A stretch of 64,000 nucleotides of DNA from Delphinus delphis (GCF_949987515.2 NC_082702.1:55707600-55771599); one strand, 5' to 3'. Shown: positions 31,546-42,994, numbered from the stretch's first letter. Notes: generated by a model not told the origin, from the sequence alone. A program made the numbers and translations.

Positions 31546-33479
31546 TGGATGTGAGGCACGACAGGCTGAAACGCTGGGCTGGCCCGAATCACATGGCTCT
31601 GAGAGGCCGCGTGGAGGAGCCTCCGGTAAAGGATTTTGTGCAGGTGGGTGAGCGTAGTGTTTTGGAAAGCTGGCTCAGGCCAAGGAGTGGTTGGCGGGGG
31701 GGTGAAGTGGGTAAGACTGTGTGCCCAGGAACCAGTGGGAGGCTCTCGCCCTGGGAGGAGGGGAAGGTGAGTGGGCACAGCAGGAGTAAGAGGGGGCACC
31801 CCAGGAGAGCCGGGGAGTCGAGCCCTCACTGGTCTGAGATCAGTCTAGCTCCCGCGGCCGGCCTCCAGGGACTGGCGTTCGGCACTAACGTCAAGGACTC
31901 CGGGAGCCCCCGCATCCCTGAGGGCCCTCACCCCTGACCCTGGGCCTGAGCTGGATTCCGCCAGCATCACCCACGTGCTCTGTTGGTTGGCAGTCATGGG
32001 GAGACCTGCTTGCCTCTGGAAACAGTGAATTCCTCCATGCAGCCCCCTGCTCTGTCCCAGGACTTATGAGGGGGTCAGCTGGCTCAGAGGCCTCCCTTGA
32101 GGGAGGGGGCCGGGCCCATGCCTTCCGGAATGTTCCTTTCAGCCACAAGAGCAGCAGAAGTTGGGCATGCCTGCCTCTGGCCAGCTCCAGTCTCCCCGTG
32201 GCCTCAGCCTTACCAGCCGCACCTGTCCCGCCAGGCGTGTCTCCCGAGGCTCTGAGTGCTGTTGGCAGCAGACTCCGGCTTTCTGATAAGCTCCCAGAGA
32301 CATCACGCCCCACCTGCCCCGTCCACACATGGCAGTGAGTTACCCTTTCTGTGTCTCAGTTTCCCCAACTATGTAATGGGGCCCAACAGTTCCTCCCCAC
32401 CAGGGCCAAGGCTTCGAGGGCTGACACGGCAAAGGCTGGCACGGGGCCCAGTGCTCAGTAGGTGCTGTCAGCGTTTAGCTGTGACCAACGAAAGGCATTT
32501 CTGTCCCAAGCCTCCTGCTTTAGGGTCATGGCCCATGACCCTTCTGCTGCAGCCTATCAGGGACAGGCAGTAGCTCCTGGCTTGGAGACAGTGCCTGCTT
32601 TCAGCCGAACCCAGAGACTTTTCAGCTCCAGCAGCCCCCAGGTCTTGAACCAGCGGCTCTCTGGTTCTCTTTATGGCAGGAGGGACCGGGCTCCCCCTTT
32701 TAGTTCTGCTCTTTCTTGCTTTGACAAATGCATTCATGGGCTTCCTGTGCGTCGGGCCTGGGCTGGGCTGCACGAATGCTAACTCCCCATGACTGCCCTG
32801 CGCCGTGGGTGTGGCTGTCAGCACCCCCTTTTTCAGACGAGGAAGCTGAGACCCAGAGGCATTAAAAGCATGCCCAAGGTCGCCAGCTTGGAACCCAAAC
32901 GGTCACTCCCATTGGCCACCTAACTGCCTCTGGCCCCTTTTTCTCCTCTGAGCTTGGCCGCCGTCCTCCTGAGAGACACCAGTGTCTTCCTCTTTTCGAG
33001 ACACCTGGGGCAGGGGGGTGGTGCCCTGTGCCTGCTGGAAGGGGAAGCAGGCTGGATGAGCTCTGTCCACTTCCGGTCCTCTTAGCCTCAGTCTCCCCAT
33101 CTATAAAATGGGCTGATCACTGTCCCCGCCTAGCCCGCCTGGCAGAACCGCCGCAAAGCTCCAGGAGGTGACCCTGCACACACACCTTGCAGATCATCTG
33201 GGGGGAGAGTTATGACTGTTTCCGTCCCCTCTGGTGGCTGCAGTGAGTGCTCACCTGGTCGGATGTGAAGCCAGGGATAAAACCTTTTTGTTTTTTCCGA
33301 GTCCCGGACCTTCTGTCCACTTGGGCTCCTCTTGTCTTGGAGGCCGGATGCACCCAGCCCCTGAGAGGTGGGAGCAGCCGGCGGGGGGTCTCGGCTGGGA
33401 AAAGAGTCAGATCGAGACCCCCGGCTGGGCTGCTCTGCCCGAGCCGTCGACCTCCTTCCCACGCGCGGGGCAGCCGGAG
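31546..33479. other. Low-copy stretch with three MIR fragments
   Basis: It holds MIR + (32335-32475, 'tgtgtctcagtttccccaac', then 'cccagtgctcagtaggtgc'), MIR - (32765-32905, 'cagacgaggaagctgagac') and a MIR + core piece (33085-33125, 'agtctccccatctataaaat'). No gene is supported. Confidence 0.6.
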
Positions 33480-33835
33480 CGCCCCTAATTGCTGTCACAG
33501 ATGTAGCAGCCACCAGCCTCTCCCTCGCGATCTGCTGGGTCGCGTGAGCTTAATTAGCCCCTGATTACTCATTTACTGGGTGCTGTGTGTATTCCATATC
33601 TAATAACTTTCCAATTACGCCCGGTCTGCACCGCACAGTTAATAACCCGTTAGTTGTCTGCTTATCGGGGACTCTGCGTTCTGCAGCTCCATCTCCCCCT
33701 GACCCGGAGCCTTATCGTTCCCTTTACTGCGGTATTTGGAGTTCTCTGCTCGCCATTATGCAGCTATTACAGGGAATTAAGGGGCGTAAAATACTGTTTT
33801 GCGGCCTCTGATGAACCGGCTTGCGGCACAGAACA
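33480..33835. promoter_or_regulatory. Strong candidate conserved noncoding element
   Basis: This is an AT-rich island in G+C-rich DNA with no repeat signature. It is dense in homeodomain-like cores ('cccctaattgctgtc', 'gagcttaattagcccctg', 'ctgattactcatttactgg', 'ctttccaattacgcc', 'cacagttaataacccg', 'gggaattaaggggcg') and TTATCG/TTACTGC motifs, and retains CpGs. The texture resembles developmental enhancers. No conservation data were available. Confidence 0.42.
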
Positions 33836-34409
33836 AGGAATCCCACCAGAGAGGGTCGAGTGCATCTTTGTGGGTGGGCTCTCGTGGGGACCAGGAAACG
33901 GGAAGGAGGGGCCCTGTGGGAGGGCTGGCCCGTGCCCCCTTATGTCGCTCCTGGACAGACGGCCCCGGGCCTGTGACCCACGTGTCGCCGGCAGCTGGCA
34001 GAGGTCTCCCGCCAACCCGGCTGTGCCCACCCACCCTCCAACCAAGGCAGGCCCCCCGCCATCACTCTTTGGGAGGGAGGTGGCTTTTCTCCCCAAGCTT
34101 GGCTTCCCGCCTGTGTCTGAGTTTTCCTCGCGGCCGAGGGCAGGTGATGATGCCGCGTCCTTTGTGCCATCGGGATGCTGGCGTTTCCTCTCCCGCCTCC
34201 TGCAGCTCTGTTTTGTCTCATCTTCCCAGGCTTGGTCTTCACATAAGTCAGCCGCAGACCATCAGCAAACCCACCGTCACTCCGCCGCAGGATAAACCTG
34301 TGTGCCAGAGACCACAGTCCCGGTTGCTGTGTGTCTGCTGAGGCAGCGAGGACAGGAATCGGGCCCTGCTAGTATGCAGGGAGCACCTGCTGGGTGCCGG
34401 CGCTGTGGG

Positions 34410-34580
34410 GGCTCTGACTGTGACCGGCTGGGTGACCTTGGGCAGCTGACTTGACTTCTCTGTGCCTCAGTTTCCTCCTACAGTGTGGGAGTTAAGGTAG
34501 GGTTGTTGGGAGGATGAAACAGGCTACAGACAGCAGGTGCTTGGTGGATACTTAGCACATAGCAAGTGCTCAGTAAATCT
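34410..34580 (+). repeat. MIR SINE
   Basis: The core 'gctgggtgaccttgggcagc' is followed by 'tgtgcctcagtttcctcct' and the 3-prime end 'agcacatagcaagtgctcag'. Confidence 0.93.
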
Positions 34581-34589
34581 AGGGTAGGC

Positions 34590-34720
34590 GTTACGGGCCC
34601 ATTTCCCAGAGGCATAAACTGAGGTCCAAGCAGTTGTGACTTGCCTGTTACTCCTAGTTACGCCCACAGGCAAGTGGCACTCAGGATTCAGTCCCACATC
34701 TACTTTATTCAAGATCAGCA
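34590..34720 (-). repeat. MIR SINE, partial, tail-to-tail with the previous one
   Basis: 'gcccatttcccagaggcata', 'aactgaggtccaagcagttg' and 'caagtggcactcaggattc' are the reverse MIR core. The element directly follows a plus-strand MIR, so the pair forms an old inverted repeat. Confidence 0.75.
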
Positions 34721-35039
34721 AAGCCAGCTTCCTGGAGCATATCTTGAGCCGATTTGGAGGAAAGAGACGATTCAGGGTGATCAGGAAAAGTGGGGGAGCC
34801 CATGCCCCAGATCCTGCCCCCGTGAGTCAAGGGGCTCCGGGACTGCCTCAGGCTCTGCGTCAGCAGCGGGCAAGGGGGCCTAGAAGGTGTCCCTGCCAGC
34901 TGGGGCCGAAACTGCCCAGAGGCCAGGTGGGCTCCCCTGCGAAGGCTGAGGCCGTGAAGGCTTCCCCAGCACACACCCCTCCAGGCTCTGTGGGGTCCCC
35001 CTGTGGCTCTCGTTTCTGATGCTTATGCAGTCAGGTCAT

Positions 35040-35250
35040 GAGATGAGCTGCCATTTCTTGAGCACCTACTGTGTACCAAGTGCTTTAGCAGAAAGAACTC
35101 ATCTAATCCCCTGCACCCTCCCTCTTGGAGGTGGACACTTGCTGTGTTATTAATCCATTTTGCAGAAGGGGAAACTGAGGCCCAGAGAGGTGAAGTCACT
35201 TTGCTAAGATCTCCCAGCTGGGGGGAGTGGCCAGGACCCAGTGCCTGGCC
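35040..35250 (-). repeat. MIR SINE
   Basis: 'cttgagcacctactgtgtac', 'gtgctttagcagaaagaac', 'cattttgcagaaggggaaac' and 'cagagaggtgaagtcactt' give a near-complete reverse MIR. Confidence 0.93.
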
Positions 35251-35419
35251 CCATCTCACTACAGGGAGCCGGAGAGGTAGAGTCTGGCTGGGTGCCCAGG
35301 AGGGAGAGGGAAGCAGGCTCTGGGAACAGCCAGCTAGCCAGTCCCTGTTGGAGAGGCTGCTGGAGAGAGAAATCCTAGCGTCTCGTGCAGTGGCCTCTGG
35401 GCCGCTGTGTGCCCTCAAA

Positions 35420-35790
35420 CTGGAACTTCCCCTGTTTTTTAAAGTACATCATTTACAGGCTACCACATGGGTGAGCCTGGGAGACATTACGCTGAGTGAA
35501 AGAGGCCAGACACAGAGGGCTACATGGTGTAGGGGTCCACCTGTATGAAATGTCCAGAAGAGACAAATCCATCGAGACAGAAAGGAGACGAGGGGTTGCC
35601 AGGGGGCCGGGGTGGGGGCGTGAGGAGTGACTGCTCATGGGTACCGGGTAATGAGAACGTTCTAGACAGATTCTGGTGATGGTTACACGACTCTATGACT
35701 CTTCTCTAAGCCACTGAACTGTACACTTTAAATGGGCGAATTGTATAGTATATGAATTATATCTCAATAAAACAATTCTACAGAACAATA
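35420..35790 (+). repeat. Old L1 3-prime end
   Basis: 'ttacgctgagtgaaagaggc', 'gagacagaaaggagacgagg', 'ggttgccagggggccgggg', 'gaactgtacactttaaatgg' and 'gaattatatctcaataaaac' mark an L1 3-prime UTR with its terminal AATAAA. Confidence 0.9.
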
Positions 35791-35984
35791 AAACAGGAGT
35801 TCTCAAACTTGGGGAGCTCACGGACTAATACAATTAATAAAATAAACTGGGTACTGACAGCAGTGCTGCATGGTTTTCCCCTGTGAAGCAGGGATGCCGT
35901 ATCTGCTCTCTGCCCCTATCCATCCCCATCCCTACGTGCGAATTTACCTGGAGTCATTGTTCTCCAGAAATCACTCAGTTCCCG

Positions 35985-36265
35985 GGAGGAAGTGTAACAA
36001 GGCGCGATCTCATTAGGATATGCAGGGGTGGGCTGCAAATCCCTTTTATGGTAAAGAACCCTGGAAATTTTCCCCCTTTTTGCCTTTCGCCGTTAACACT
36101 TTAAATGTAGTGGCCCTGGTCCAGGAAAATAAAGGGAACAATAAAGTTTATCCTGCTTGCTCTGCGAGGGCCCCATGGGTCTCTGGGATGCTGTCAATTT
36201 CCAGGGTCCCCGGGGCAGGGAGCAGTATATGTCCCAGACCCGGTCCTAATAGCACTTTAAATTAA
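35985..36265. promoter_or_regulatory. Candidate conserved noncoding element
   Basis: This non-repetitive AT-richer island follows the L1 end: 'aaggcgcgatctcattagg', 'gcaaatcccttttatggt', 'tttcgccgttaacacttt', 'gaaaataaagggaacaata' and 'atagcactttaaattaag'. It contains GTTAAC (HNF1-like) and homeodomain-like cores. Confidence 0.35.
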
Positions 36266-36480
36266 GACAGGCCGTGAGCTTGGAACTCTTGGCTCTGGTA
36301 GAGAAAAGGCACAAGGAATATGTTGGTTCGAGGGTCTGCTTTTTATTAGTCAGGCATTGTTGTAAATTTGTCCTTGAAGGGTGAGGAAAGGCTGCTCTCT
36401 GCTTGCATGTGATGGTCTGGCTGAGAACCTTTGCCTCCACCTACGATGATGCTAGCATTAGATAATGCATCTTCCCCACC
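36266..36480. promoter_or_regulatory. Second AT-richer candidate element
   Basis: It is adjacent to the previous island and holds 'tttttattagtcaggcattg', 'ttgtaaatttgtccttg', 'atgatgctagcattagataa' and 'tgcatcttcccc'. It may belong to the same functional unit. No repeat was recognised. Confidence 0.28.
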
Positions 36481-36703
36481 CACGTGTGTCTGGCAGCCTC
36501 GCCCATCCGTTAGCAGTGACTGAGCCCTCTCGAGTCCACGGGCATCTGCCGGCAAACGCCGGAGAAGGGGGTAGAATCCTTTTACTTCCAACAAGAGTCA
36601 ACATGGTGGGAACAGCTGGACCAGAGGAGGGAGGGTGTCTGGCACCCGGTGGTGCCAGGGAACATGTGTTTCTGGGCCAGGCCCTGCTCTAGAGCTTGGG
36701 GGG

Positions 36704-36915
36704 TTTATTAGTTATCGACTGCTGTGTAACAAAGGACTACACACAAGCAGCTCACAGCAAGACGCCTATCACCGCCCGCTCAGCGGGGGCCCCTGCGTCA
36801 GGTCAAGGCATGGGGGGGGGGGGCTTCGCTCTCACCTGGGAGACCGACTGGGGAAGGACCCACCTGCAGGTTCGTCGTTGGCAGAAGTCATTAGCCTGTG
36901 AACGGAGGGCTGTCG
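36704..36915. repeat. Unassigned old interspersed repeat
   Basis: The start 'ttagttatcgactgctgtgt' and 'aacaaaggactacacac' match the opening of the same class seen at 14990. A 13-base G run lies at about 36811-36823. Confidence 0.45.
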
Positions 36916-37240
36916 TGAACATTTAGATGCGAGTTTTTGTGTGGACGTCTGTTTTCGGTCCTCTGGGGTATCTACCTAGGAGTGGAATTGGTGGGTCCTG
37001 TGATGACTCTGTTTGGACCTTGACGATCCGCCAGGCCGTCTCCAAAGCAGCTGCACCAGTTTACAGTCCCAGCAGCAGCGTATGAGGGTTTGCATCCTGT
37101 TTCAACACTTAAGAATCCTGAGAGTGCAGCTTTTAAAAATGGATTCCCCGCTTCCTCCTGAAAGATCAGAACTGGCGTGACGGGGCTGGCTTCCTTCCAT
37201 GTGGCCCCCACTGGTGCCCCATACTGTCTCACCTACCAGT
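36916..37240 (-). repeat. Old L1 segment, reverse
   Basis: 'ctctggggtatctacctagg', 'agtggaattggtgggtcc', 'cagctgcaccagtttacag' and 'tcccagcagcagcgtatgag' are the reverse of an L1 3-prime region, as in the copy at 58235. Confidence 0.85.
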
Positions 37241-37319
37241 GCCTTGTTTCCGGTTTACCCCCCTGGTCCCCGCAGAGATGTGTGTTTGAATCTCTTGTCC
37301 TTCCTGTCCCCCCCACTTC

Positions 37320-37700
37320 CTTTTAAAGCCTGCTCCCTTTGAAGGCCTAGTTCAAATTCCACCTGCTCCAGGAAGCCTGCCTGGAATTTTCCAGCCCTTG
37401 GGGAGTTCTCCTATTATCAAACTCCTCTAGACCTTGTCATCCGCACCGCACCCCCTCCCACCCAGTAGTATTCTCTCTTGCCATCTGCTGTTTTCTACTT
37501 AAAAGCCATGTTCCCTGCATGCTTTGTGACAGCAGAGTCTTCTCCCAGCTGCTTGAGTTCACATCCCGACACCTCCACTTACTGTGGGGACTCAGACAGT
37601 ACACTTTGTCTCTTCGTGTTTCCATGTTTTTGTTCGAGACAGGACTGTTGGGAGGATTAACCGTAGCACGTAGTAGGTGCTCAGTAAACGGCATCCTCAT
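37320..37700 (+). repeat. L2 LINE 3-prime end, diverged
   Basis: 'ttcaaattccacctgctcca', 'ggaagcctgcctggaatttt' and the end 'cacgtagtaggtgctcagta' mark an L2. A MIR-like insertion ('cttactgtggggactcagac', about 37575-37650) may sit in the middle. Confidence 0.65.
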
Positions 37701-38189
37701 GCCCACAAGCTCTTCATCCAGGGAGCCGTCCCCACCTCCATGCGGCATCCCCCCGGCCACTTTCCCCAGCAGAACCCTGGTCCCCCAGCCCCAGGAGGAC
37801 AAGCAGTAGGTGGGCCTCACCCCACTCTGCTTTCCACCAGCGCATGGGCAGGGTCAAGGCCAGGGCACAATGCCACCCTCCTTCACTCCCTGCCAGCCTG
37901 CCCCGAGGGGGTTGCAAGAATGCTGCCTGCTCTGATGAGGTACCACCCCACAGACAGTCCCTGGGCTTGACTGGACTAACAGGGGGACACAGCAGCCCTA
38001 CATCTGGCAGAGTTTCCCGAAGTGATGTTGGCAAGGTTGCCAGAGCAGCTAAAAGCCTGCGGGGCGGGGTCCGTACAGGGGCTCCAGGCTCCCCGCCATG
38101 CTGAGGGGCCCCCGGCCCTAAGCGAGCCAGCGAGTGAATGAAGTGTGCTGGGCCCCGGCGCCGCCCTCTCCTGGCTCCAGCCTAAGCCG
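37701..38189. other. G+C-rich low-copy stretch
   Basis: Nothing was recognised. Open frames on both strands lack domains and splice signals. Confidence 0.45.
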
Positions 38190-38450
38190 CCAGCACCCCT
38201 GTGGGATTTGCGGGGGCTGCAGTCTGGGCAGTGTCACCATATGGATCCCATAAATTAAAGCGTTCCCGGAAACAAACGGTAAATTTATCCGTCTCCCGCA
38301 TGTGGAGCTGCTGGAGCCTGGATGCAGCGCCGTCCGTCTCTCCCCGGTACTTTGGTTTTATAGCCCTAATCCCTGGAAAAACAGGGTCAACGTGAAGTTG
38401 CTTTTTGACAGCCGTGCGGCCCTGAAGCTCGTAATCGGGGCCGTGGGGCG
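38190..38450. promoter_or_regulatory. Candidate conserved noncoding element
   Basis: This non-repetitive island holds 'atggatcccataaattaaag', 'ggaaacaaacggtaaattta', 'tccgtctcccgcatgtgg' and 'ctttggttttatagcccta', with CpGs kept. Homeodomain- and TCF-like cores are present. A plus-strand frame (38201-38395) has no splice support. Confidence 0.33.
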
Positions 38451-38604
38451 TCGCCAGTCCCCGGGACCGGCCTCTGGGGTACTGCTCTTGTTCAGACCCT
38501 GGAACCCTGGCGCCCAGGATGCTCAGCTGAGTTGACCCTGCCTTGGCAGCTCTGACCTCAGGCCCCCACTGCCCCTCTCTGAGCCTCAGTTTCCCCAACT
38601 GTGG

Positions 38605-38860
38605 AAAGGGGGTGGGGTGACCGGGATAGTCACATCCATAGAGACGGAAAGTAGGGCGGTGGGTGCCAGGGCCTGGGGGAGGGAGTACGGAGCGGTAGTG
38701 TTTAATGGGTGTGGAATTTCCGTTTGGGTCCATGAGAAAGTTCTCGAAATGGATCCGGGGATGGTTGCACGTTGTGTTTGGACTTCACGCCACTGAGTTG
38801 TACACTTAAAAGTGGTCAAGACGGTAATGTGTATTTTACTACGATTTCTTTTTGAAGACA
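38605..38860 (+). repeat. Old L1 3-prime UTR fragment
   Basis: 'catccatagagacggaaagt', 'gtgccagggcctgggggag', 'gagttgtacacttaaaagtg' and 'gtgtattttactacgattt' are typical of old L1 tails. Confidence 0.82.
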
Positions 38861-39272
38861 GAAAAAGCGGGGGAGATGACTGCCCTGTGGGGTGAACTGA
38901 AGATTAACTAGGTTAACGGTTATAGTTGCAACTAACTCGTGGGTAGTTATTACAAACTTCCGCGCAGAGAATAGGGGCTTGGGTAGTGATGGGACCTGGG
39001 AGTGGATCCTCAGTGCCCAGTGATCAGCCTGGTGTCCACCACGCTGCTGGGCAGGTTTGCTGGGTGAGGCAGTCGCTGGTACTGACTCACACTGGCAGTC
39101 TGGGGACCAGCTCTGCTGCTGCCCCGAGCCAGCCACGCTGAGTCCCTGATGACAGAGCCAGGCCATCATGGGGGAGGGGTGGTACCCAGCGGCCCAGGGG
39201 GCCCACCCCTTGGGCACCTCCTGGCAGGCGTGACCAAGACTCACCATGTCCCCCCCTCCCCCGTCCTTCCAG
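38861..39272. other. Low-copy stretch ending in a plausible splice acceptor
   Basis: No known repeat was seen. The last 35 bases carry CTCAC (39239-39243) and the tract 'tcccccctcccccgtccttcc' before AG at 39271-39272. Confidence 0.4.
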
Positions 39273-39453
39273 GTCACCTCTGCATCTCTCGAGGCATCGA
39301 CGGCCGTCCACCCTCCCTCCCGGGAGCCCGAGCCTCGGCCAGGCGCCCCAACGGAGAGCCTGCCCAGGGGCCCCAGGACCGCCCAGGAGCAGGGGCCAGC
39401 CCGGTCTCAGCAGAGCAGCCTGGACGGGGCCGGACCGGACCTCACGGGCACAG
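39273..39453 (+). CDS. Candidate internal exon, unidentified gene
   Basis: The 181 bases lie between an acceptor (pyrimidine tract 39250-39270, AG 39271-39272, branch-like CTCAC 29 bases upstream) and a near-consensus donor CAG/GTAGGT (GT at 39454-39455). All three plus frames are open across it, so the frame is unsettled. The frame beginning at 39273 (phase 0 in, phase 1 out) gives a 60-residue Pro/Ser/Glu-rich, probably disordered segment starting VTSASLEAST and ending SLDGAGPDLTGT. About fifteen CpGs lie within 165 bases. I recognise no domain or gene. It could also be a long noncoding RNA exon or a chance signal pair. Confidence 0.38.
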
Positions 39454-42400
39454 GTAGGTGACAGCTTTTTATTGTCTCTGAGTGCTGGAGCCGATCAGGC
39501 TGCCCCCGGCAGCGAGGGAGCACGCAGAGAAGGTTCCGGCGCAGACTCCCACCCCGCGGCCGCCACGTTCCAGGGAAAAGCCAGGAGGCTGCGTCTCCCT
39601 GACTTGTTTGATTTTCTTCCCCTGCTTCTTAACACTGTCTCATGGTTGATTCAGATGGCCTTGGTTGGGTGGTTGTTGTTTTTTCATCTCTACGTTCCAT
39701 TGTGTTCACTCGTTCATTTAAAAAATAATGTAATGGCTCCCCGTGAACCACCACCCAACCCAGCCCTAGGACGCTCCGTCTACCTGGATGCCCCGGCGCC
39801 CCCGGAGGGACCCGCCAGGCCCCATTGCCGTTTCCGTCGCACCTGTGTTTGCCTGAATCGCCGGTGTCCTGGGGGGGTGAGCTTTGTCTCCTGGGCCCGG
39901 CTCAGCGCTGCAAGGTCCTTCTGTTGTCACAGCTGCCGCAGTGCTTGGTTTCACCGTCGTGCGCCACGGGATGGTGGGCCCGCCCGGTGCGTGTGCCCGT
40001 GCTCCCTCCCGCCTTGTGGCTGCACCACACGTGTCCCGGCGCGTGGCTCTCGGCATAACCCCATTTAGGTCAGAGGGAACGAGGGTGTCCAGCCGGGGAA
40101 GATGCTGACCAGCGTTCTCCTGCGTGGGCGTTCACCCCCTCCCCCTTCAGCCTTGGAGACCCCGTCCGCGCATCTCGGCCCCATTGGACACGTCACTTTC
40201 CCCATTGGTGGAGACGCAGCTCCCTCGTGGGTTGTTGGACCTGAGTGTGGAGTCCCAAGGCGTTTATCGTGGGGCACATGGGCCCCGGGCTGGGAACAGT
40301 GAGTGGACACCTGCGTTCTTACCTAGGGAGGGTCGTGGAACAGCCCCTTAGGCCGAGAGCCCTCAGAGCGAGTCCCTGTGTGTGTCCTGCCCCTAAGGGG
40401 ACTGAGTCTCAAGACCGGCCCCCAGCCCAGGCCTCCCTGTTGCTGGCCCACTGCGGGGGCAGCTGGCGGAAAACACTGCTTGTTAGGGAGCCGGAGGGGG
40501 CAGGTTGGGGGAGCCGGCGCATGGTCACGTGGACATCCATGTCCAGGACGGCCCCGGTACCCACCTTCCTCTCCGCAATGTGGACTCAGCGAGGGAAGGG
40601 GCCACCCAGCCCTCTGCGGGGCTTCCAGACCCTGGCTGCTGGGGATGGAGTATCAGGCAGCAAAGGGGACATGCAGGTGCTGGGCAGGGAGGCCCCGAGC
40701 ATTCTCTGAGCCTGGGACAAGTGTCTTCTTGCAGTGTGCCTCAGTTTCCTCATCTGAGGAATGGGAAGGAAGGCCAGTGGAAGTGCCTGGCTCGCGGGCA
40801 GGTGTGAGAATTAAAGTAACCAGGACAGGAGCGCACTCAGTGCAGGTCCTGACCCCCTGCCCCCACGAGTGCCTCAGCTCTGGGTAATAACCTGCAAAAC
40901 CGTGACCCTCGGGGACCCTCCCCTCCCCCGGTTGGCACACACGAGCCCCTGCCCCCTGCCCTGGGGCCGCCCCAGGGCAGGGGCACAAGACCCACGTCTG
41001 CCAGCTGCTCTCTGTCAGGCTGTGGCCCTGCCTGGGGGGAGGGAATGGGGGGGCCCAGCTCACAGCTGGAGACCCGCCAGGAGCAGCCTCCCACAGTCAG
41101 CCCCTCCCGGGGAGGCCGCTGCTGCTGCTACTTGGAAACGTGACAGTGACTAATGGTTTATTACACACCTGCCACCTCTCATCGGGCAGGCGCGCACAGC
41201 CCCCGGGTCCAGCTGTGCACTGCCAGCTGGACGGCGGGGCGGGCGCAGGGGCGAGCACTTAGAGACACATGGACACAGGCACAGGGACACGCGGGGACAG
41301 GCGCAGACCTGGCAGACGCACCAGACATGAGGGTACATGTGCAGAGACACACACACAGGCACTAGACGCTCTTACACGTGCCCATAAGGACACATCGCAG
41401 ACACACACCTGGGAACGCATATCCGTATGCACACGTGTCCCCCACACACACAGCCCTGTCACTCCCTCTCTCCAGAGCTCTGAGCCCCTCCCCGTCTCCC
41501 CGCTGTCTCTCCCACTCTCTGCATGGTGGCATCCACCCCAGTGCTGCCTTTCGCAGAGGACGGGGTAGCTGTGGGCAGGTTGGGGGCTGCATCTGTTGCC
41601 TTGGGGAGGGGGTAGCTTTCCATTGCCATCCGTTTCTGAGCCCCAGTTCCCTGCAGACATCTTTGCCAGGGGAAGGAAGCTGTCACACCGGCAGCCCTGG
41701 TGCCGGGCTGGGGGGCTGGGCCACGTGCCCCCAGGGATATGCACGGCCAACCCGCCTCGGTTTCTCCCAGAGGAGGAGGCCGTGTGGTCCTCGGGCGCCG
41801 CGCTGGGAGGGCCCACCTGGGGAGTGGTCACTTGCTGGCTGCAGGGGGAAGAGCTCCAGGGCTGCAGGGGAAGCGGGGACCCCCATGGCTGGCATCCCTC
41901 TGGCGGGCCAGGCACAGACCTTGGACTGACCAAGCTGGTGGGGGAAGGGTTCCATCCAAAGCTCACCACGAGGCAGCCTTCCCTTGTAGGCGGCAAGCCC
42001 CCAGGCCCAGCTCTTTCCAGTATTCTTAAGCCTTTAGTCCAAGGGAGGTCCATTTCTCATGTGCCACTCGCAGGCGGTGTGGAATCCAACAGGAGGACGC
42101 TTGCAATTCATCACCAGCTCATGGGGACAGGCGTTCCTGAACGATGATCTCTGCCGTCGCAGGCTCCTTGGGAGAGAAGCAGCAGCGTCTGGTGATGAGT
42201 GAGGGTGTGGCTGGTGTCCTAGACCCAAGTCCGAGTTTCCAGGTCTCAGAGCTGCCACTTCCCGGCCGTGGAGCCTCTGCAAGGTTCAGAATCTTCCGAA
42301 AGCTTAGCTGCTCCAGCTGCCGAGTAGGCGTGAAATCTTCTTGGTAGCATAGTATCGGTGACATGGGAGGAACGCCAGGGGGGCCCCCGGGCTGCAGGGC

Positions 42401-42994
42401 AAGGCTGTGCGGGCTGCACACTGCACCATTCCAGGGGGCGCCGGTCCTCTTGCCGCCTCTGTGCACGTGCTCCCTGCCTGGCCGTCGGGGCTGCCATGTT
42501 GCACCGCGGAGCAGTGGCCCTGTAGTTCTGCCGCATGGGCCCTGGGTGTCCTTTCTGAGCTGTGGGACAGCTTCTGAAATGGCAAATAATATAGAGCTAG
42601 TGAGAGCCACAGACCCCACTGATGGCTCTGGGATGGGGTCACAGAAAGCCAGGCAGAGACAGACTCTCCCATCACGGCTGTGTTCCTGGGCACCTCCCTT
42701 TCTCCCCTGCCACGTTGGAGTGCTGGGCTGGGCCAGCCCTGTTGGGGGTGGCCTGTGGGTTCCTGCTGTCCTAATAGCCGCTGACCTGCTCCCACCCAGA
42801 AAGCCTCCATTCTCATTTGTACTTATTCCAGGTTTTGGGGGACCACTGGTCCAGCGGGGAGGGGAGAGGAGGAGTGGGGCTGGCAGGGTGGGGGTAGGAG
42901 CCAATATGGGAGACACCGTGCGCCTTCCAGAAGACCCCTCCCTTCACCTGCTCCTGTCACGGCCACGGCAGTGGCTGCCTTGGAAGAGTTCGGG
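39454..42994. other. Long mainly low-copy stretch downstream of the exon candidate
   Basis: It is CpG-rich at about 39760-40100. A MIR + lies at about 40730-40835 ('gcctcagtttcctcatctga', then 'gtgagaattaaagtaacc'), a CA-rich patch at 41260-41455, and a degraded MIR + at about 42205-42350 ('gagctgccacttcccggcc'). No further splice-bounded exon was recognised. Confidence 0.5.
41260..41455. repeat. Degenerate ACA-rich repeat
   Basis: Loosely repeated 'gacacatggacacaggcaca' and 'gggacacgcggggacaggcg' steps run into 'cacacacacaggcac' and 'cccacacacacagccc'. It is an old, interrupted microsatellite. Confidence 0.75.

Noticed and set aside
31254..31829. CRISPR-like or protein-repeat array
   Set aside because: The units are four-base TGGA steps without regular spacers, in a mammalian minisatellite.
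33654..34295. 213-codon frame over the AT-rich island
   Set aside because: Several overlapping frames exist on both strands and the island looks regulatory rather than coding.
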